Of a stretch of 64,000 nucleotides of DNA, positions 59,601 through 64,000 are shown one piece after another (position 1 is the first letter of the stretch; the number at the start of each line of letters is the position of its first letter). The stretch is from contig JASANH010000622.1 of the NCBI GenBank assembly GCA_030248295.1, forward strand, positions 1 to 64,000. Direction: 5' to 3'. The position numbers were made by a program, and so were the translations under genes. A model generated the notes under the pieces. It saw only the letters and a list, made by a program, of their open reading frames with translations. It was not told the DNA's origin and made no database searches. The DNA comes from Mesodorylaimus sp. YZB2_4. Lineage: Eukaryota > Nematoda > Enoplea > Dorylaimida > Dorylaimidae.

Positions 59601-61012
59601 CTTGCGACTATACCTGCGGCTGAAACATCAACCCGAGGGGTTGACGTTTTATAACCAGGGAAAAAATCGACTCGCAATGACCAGCCAAGCACAAGGGTCA
59701 CATTGGTAACACATCACCCGACGAGAGACCACCTATGACTGATGTGGCGGCTCCCATGTAAGTATGGGCAAGGTCCAGAGGAGAGGGTAATTTGCACACA
59801 CAGCACCAGTAATCAACCAAAATTAGCTTGCTCTCCCCCCCCCCCCAGCCAAATCCTTTTCTTCCCACCCATCCCACCCTCAATCGCACTTACGCCTGAT
59901 CGTCGTATCGATATGGATCGGTGACGTAGCAAATGAACCGCGCTGTGCTCTCGCCTCGTCGCACGTCTGATTGGGATGCCACGTCATTTTGCAGTGATAG
60001 CAAAATAATGTCCCGCATCCAGGTCGCTGACATCGTAGTTCCGGACAAGCGGCACATCCCGTTGCGATGACGGCATAACTAGAAAGAAACATTTTCCGCA
60101 TTAAACGTCAATAAACCGAGCCTTTCGCGTCCAACCAGCACCAGACCAAGTCCTGTCGTGTGTGACCCTCGTGCTTGGTCATGCGGTGAATTATGAAGCT
60201 GAACCTGACTTCTACTCCTCACTACATGTCAAACTCACATACGCGCATCGCCCAGAACCTCAGTCCACGAATGATCTGCTCTAACCTGCAGTCCGGTGCG
60301 GGACACCATCGTGTATCCGGATCAGACATCAAGACGCGCCGTACAGAAAATTCTTCATATTTCTCAATTAAATGAAATCTATGCGAGGCCAAATGACCAC
60401 TGGAATCGTCGCTGGACAAGATTTTGTAAATGTCATTCGGATGCATGGGCTCGTTACATTCGGGACACGTAACATTGACTCGACTCTCGAGAATTTCCAT
60501 ATGCAGGTACTAAAACCAATAGTGAGTCAAAACCCCATTCTTACAAGCTATACTAGAATTCTTACTTGAACCAAACAGGCCTGGCAAGAACGATGATGAC
60601 AATAAGACAATTGTGGAAAATTGATCGAAGGCTGACGAGCTAGACACAATGGGCACTCGCGTAACTTGACCTTCGTTCCGGCCCCACTACTCGAATTCGT
60701 TGTCATTGCGGACATGTTAGCAACACTGTCTTGATCGTGGTCCGATGCTGACCCTGAACGAGAACCGGGGGAATCGTCAGACGGTGCCAAACTTGTCGAC
60801 TTATTGTCCAAGAATACCACACAACGATCGGCCACAATATTAGCCCCATTCGCGGTTTCTATCTTATTATTATTCAAAAGAAGACGTTCAGTCGAGCCAC
60901 TATTATTAATTGTAACATCTGCCGAGACCATGGCAACATTCGATTCCCCTACGTCTTTCGTTGACGTTGCAGCAATCGTAGAATTTTGTAAATCGTTTGT
61001 CGATCGGCTCAT
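56685..61012 (-). CDS. RNF19: RBR-type E3 ubiquitin ligase RNF19 (Dorfin-like)
   Basis: Exons: 61012-60566, 60509-60286, 60078-59894, 59399-59255, 59196-58925, 58864-58413, 58336-57794, 57732-56981, 56925-56685, in phase, 1086 aa. Order: disordered N-terminus; RING1 (from Cys120, CPLC...CHHRSC..C); IBR in exons 2-3 (CPAPDC...[19 protein letters not shown]); RING2 in exon 4 (CPRC...[20 protein letters not shown]) with likely catalytic Cys307 in GSCNHM. Next is the family hallmark [16 protein letters not shown] and two membrane segments (about 352-385 and 402-445, ending [12 protein letters not shown]). A long Ser/Gly/Thr-rich cytosolic tail carries a six-His run. RNF19 proteins are membrane-anchored ligases that pass ubiquitin through a thioester. 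An acceptor directly before the start region (tttcag near 61022) indicates a 5' UTR intron. The tail is longer than in human RNF19A/B. Confidence 0.95.
59440..59700. repeat. Dispersed repeat family 2 (copy in RNF19 intron)
   Basis: Inside the intron 59400-59893. The segment about 59520-59595 ('ctggcaggcg.aggagggaggttgcc...gaagtc.gcg.gacaaaaa') matches the reverse complement of 26700-26780. The block gctgaaacatcaacc at 59621 is shared with 26831. Ends not defined. Confidence 0.45.
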
Positions 61013-61789
61013 TTTCGCTGATCTGAAACGAAAAAAACCTAGCTAGTTGAAAAAGGAGCTAGCTTATATTACACACGACAGCTTATAACAAGAAGCTTCC
61101 ACAAGTGTATGATCGTGCAAAAACAGGAGCGTGTCAGACCAACAACGCTAGGGAAGCCTGCGCAGAGCAAAGTCATCTACGTCGACCATATCCTACTACC
61201 CCTGTACTTGGCCCACGCATTGCGAGACTTGATTTCCGTCTGATAATAAGCCAAACAAAAACACGTTGCGCTCTTCTCACCTGCTCCTGGTCCAATCGCA
61301 GTGTACCTATTTCTAAACGAGACGTAGTCCAAGGCCAGGCAGACTACTCTATCAAATATAGGTCAATAATTTTGGTAAACAGTCGAAAAGAACAAACTTT
61401 GATGATGGCGAAGTTAGAAGGAGAAAAATAAGGCACCGCCCGTCGAAGCCTTACGATCCTTCGAAGTTATCAGGATAAAAGGGAGCTAACAAGGTGGAGC
61501 AGCAGGGGGTTCAGGAGTACGTGACCTGCGCGGCACGAACGGGAAACTAGTCTCAAAGTACAATAAAAATTGGGATGTATACGATCCGGAATGACGGTTG
61601 CCGTGGATCAAAAGAAAGAAAAGAACCAACACGTAAGAAAACTTGAAAAAGCTACGTGCGAGGGTGCGATAAGCAACCAAAGATTCCTACGATATTCAGT
61701 CCAGAAATCGTACCAAATGCCAAAAAGTAATCGTACTAAGCAAAAATAGAGCGACAAAAGCACCACAAACAGCAAAACGGGAAAAAAGA
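61013..61789. other. RNF19 upstream region
   Basis: Contains the 5' UTR intron acceptor near 61022 and presumably the leader exon and promoter of RNF19. Nothing else supported; the short minus-strand ORF at 61486-61680 is probably chance. Confidence 0.4.
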
Positions 61790-62263
61790 TTATCCAGACC
61801 TCTTAGCTTTTTCTTTCGACTGGAATTTAGGTGCTGGAGTCAAAGCAGCGTTAGTAGCATTAGAATGGGCATTGGCGATAGTCGAAGCTCCAGCACCAAC
61901 TGGAGTTGAATAAGCGGACGGGAAAAAAAGCGAATGCACTGATAGCCGCGATCCAAAAGTACTACGGCGCTTATTATTATTAGTAGTACTAGAAAGCGGC
62001 GGCTGCGATTGTTGCACAGCGGCAATGTGTTGGCTATTGGCGGACATTGGAGCGCTAGGTACGTTAGCAATTGGGACTCCACTGATCACATTTCCAGAGT
62101 GAGCCGCCGAGCTTGTACCCCCAGAAGCGGATGAAAAAGAACGTTTTTGAGACTGACTGTTCTTACTCATAGAAGCGCCATAAGATCGACGAAAAAACCT
62201 AGCGATTCCACTCGATGCACCGCTTCTCCCCGCGTTCGCTTTGGAATACGACGAATCTCGCAT
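61790..62263 (-). CDS. Serine/alanine/asparagine-rich ORF (157 aa), unknown
   Basis: ATG-started frame preceded directly by a TTTTAG acceptor-like sequence, so it may be the last exon of a longer minus-strand gene. It is low-complexity (Ser, Ala, Asn, Gln), with a basic start (GIARFFRRSYG) and a basic end (QSKEKAKRSG). No domain is recognised. It lies between RNF19 and the membrane-protein gene; joining it to the latter at the obvious donor would create a stop, so I leave it separate. Confidence 0.4.
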   Translation of the reverse strand: MRDSSYSKANAGRSGASSGIARFFRRSYGASMSKNSQSQKRSFSSASGGTSSAAHSGNVISGVPIANVPSAPMSANSQHIAAVQQSQPPLSSTTNNNKRRSTFGSRLSVHSLFFPSAYSTPVGAGASTIANAHSNATNAALTPAPKFQSKEKAKRSG

Positions 62264-62615
62264 CTAAAATGCCTCGCCGATCACAAATATCCGAAATTAC
62301 TGATCGTCAGTCAGTTTTATCACAATTGATAATATGTACGTGTCGGACAAATAGCCTACAGGCCTGCACTAAAAGGATCGTCTTTTCACAAGGAGGAAGT
62401 CACTTTTACAACATTTTTGTACTTTCGTTTTGGGGCATTTTTATGTTACAGTGACTAACATTCTTGCAACCAAAAAACTTTCCTCGACAAATGTGAAATT
62501 ATCAATTTATTTATCACGAGGCCAAGAAACGCAACACTGGTCCTACCAATCCATGTCGCACGCGTCAAAATGGCCCTTGAAAATCAAGTACATAGTAAAT
62601 GGCGGGAAATTCAAA
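62264..62615. other. Short intergenic stretch
   Basis: 352 bp between the serine-rich ORF and the stop of the membrane-protein gene. No supported feature. Confidence 0.4.
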
Positions 62616-63580
62616 TTACCACTGACGAAAGTACAGAAAATTGCGATCCAATATTATAATAGCTATCAAACAAGCACAAGATATCAATCCGGCCAGAGTG
62701 ACAGGAAGTGTCCATATGGTAAGTAGACACCATCGTATGGCGGCTAACCAACTACCACGATCCGTTTCTGGTGGCATAAAATCCAAAATAGTAGCTGCAA
62801 ATGTTCGATGTCGGACAGAAGTGATCGCATATTCACTGCGTTTGGTCGAGTCACGACATATGGTCTGGCATGTTTTGTACATTGGCCACGTGAACAAGCA
62901 ACATAGAGAACAAGGACAACAGCAAAGACCAAGTGACATTAGCTTGACACACTGCCACACCAATATGGACAGCACGTGCGACACACTCATAGCCAGCAAC
63001 TGCCATCCACAAGCATCTCGTATACTTAGCTTTTTATCGTGTCCAGTCTGCCATCCGATGTTTGTGATAATAAATAGGACACAGACCAAAATTGGGTAGG
63101 CGCAGGTTTGAATGAGCAATGCTAACATCTCCACGACCAAGACCAAGGTCTGACGCCATCTGCCACGCCACAGAGCGGATATATGCATGAAGCATTGCAT
63201 CCAAACAATTAGAGTAGCCGATCCAATCAAGCAACTAAAATATACCCAGCGAATAAGTGTAAAAATCTTCTCTGATTTAGAATCAAAGGTGTGGTCGCTG
63301 GTTTTTCCAGATCGTACGCTGGTTTGATTGTGGGTAGCATCCAGAAGGACTTTCAGAGATGGAAAACACAAAAAGAAGATCCAGTCAAAAGTATAACATA
63401 TAGCGAGTAAAATTGCATTGATTAAAATGAAGAATATTCGCCTCCGACCTGACCAAGGCTTGGGAAGAGTGTTGGATTCGAATATGCAAATGAAGCAGGC
63501 CACGCTCTGGTCACAACACTCCAAAACGGGGCTGTGCACAGGGGCGATCTCAATGCGCCGCATCCTTGGTCGTGAGTAAT
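62616..63580 (-). CDS. Multi-pass membrane protein, last exon (partial gene)
   Basis: Open frame of about 320 codons from a good acceptor (tctcatttcag ending at 63581) to TAA at 62616. About five to seven hydrophobic helices are visible: near IFFILINAILLAICYTF, WVYFSCLIGSATLIVW, a long stretch around LVLVVEMLALLIQ...VLFIITNI, a Cys-rich one (LMSLGLCCCPCSLCCLF) and a last one near the C-terminus (WTLPVTLAGLISCACLIAIII). A hydrophilic loop with an N-glycosylation sequon (NQTS) lies between helices 1 and 2. The exon starts in phase 1, so at least one upstream exon is needed, possibly outside the window. ATG 63563 is a fallback start. I do not recognise the family. Confidence 0.65.
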
Positions 63581-64000
63581 CTGAAATGAGAAGAGGGTAC
63601 TGCAGTCTTTCTCTGCGAGCGGTTTGGAGGTCGTCCAAGCACTGCCCTTGAGTGCGTGGCTGGTCACCGACCGAGGTGCGCACAAAGACAAACCATTACG
63701 AGGGCATGTGCCTGTGAGACAGAGCCTAATCTGCAAGTGCTAGGCTGAGAAGACACTGTTTCTCCCAAGACCCTTGCCAACACCACATCCTCCACAAACT
63801 GGCCAAGCAAGTCAAGTCAATCGAAAACCCACGAGCATGATTCTCAACCACTCACCCATCAAGTGGCACATGAAAACTTACTTTTCAAACTTTCCTTTCT
63901 GACTACCCCTTGAAACAAGTGTCGCGTAAACCACGCGCTGCCGTGGCGACAGTCTTTTCGTCTGACAACAAACCGTTCTTGTCCGATACGTTTCGGCAAT
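63581..64000. other. Window end, upstream of membrane protein
   Basis: Should be intron or upstream exon of the minus-strand membrane-protein gene. The frame remains open to 63736 but without a convincing start, and nothing else is supported. Confidence 0.4.

Noticed and set aside
1-64000. CRISPR arrays, bacterial operons, rRNA, viral genes
   Set aside because: No direct-repeat/spacer arrays, no Shine-Dalgarno-type operons and no rRNA or viral hallmark protein seen; spliced animal genes throughout.

Overview
The window is nuclear DNA of a small invertebrate animal. Genes are split by many short introns (mostly 50-700 bp, GT..AG) and the proteins are typically metazoan. I cannot name the species. 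A YTHDF-type m6A reader and several glutaminase paralogues argue against Caenorhabditis-like nematodes; a tardigrade, a basal nematode or a similar ecdysozoan is a guess only. No tools were run: all gene models were built by hand from splice signals, reading phase and protein similarity.

Layout. 0-9 kb: a diverged palindromic repeat; PLPP6-type lipid phosphatase (minus); YTHDF reader (plus) converging on an F-box/LRR gene (minus); a GC-rich intracellular serpin (minus). 9-12.5 kb: gene-poor, with a truncated SINE and a MITE-like element. 12.5-43.5 kb: a cluster of four glutaminase-ankyrin paralogues, A and B on plus and C and D on minus, so the pairs converge. Between the pairs lie a serpin pseudogene fragment, SINEs and other duplicated repeats. 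A tRNA-Glu(CUC) gene with its own 11-nt intron sits inside an intron of copy C. 43.5-47 kb: gene-poor, with a SINE and a possible micro-protein. 47-61 kb: four minus-strand housekeeping genes: importin-5 (20 exons, 1105 aa), mitochondrial GatC, DTWD1 and RNF19. 61-64 kb: a serine-rich ORF and a multi-pass membrane protein that continues beyond the window.

Most notable point: all four glutaminase copies keep the full fold, the same exon phases and the C-terminal ankyrin repeats. All four have lost the catalytic Ser-x-x-Lys pair (human KGA Ser286/Lys289), replaced by Ala and Arg or Phe, and the catalytic Tyr466, replaced by Asn. Three also lack the equivalents of Tyr249 and Tyr414. This looks like a locally expanded family of glutaminase pseudoenzymes. 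Copy A also carries one in-frame stop. Copy D has two alternative first exons, each with a TATA box, that encode a shared N-terminal motif also found in copy B.
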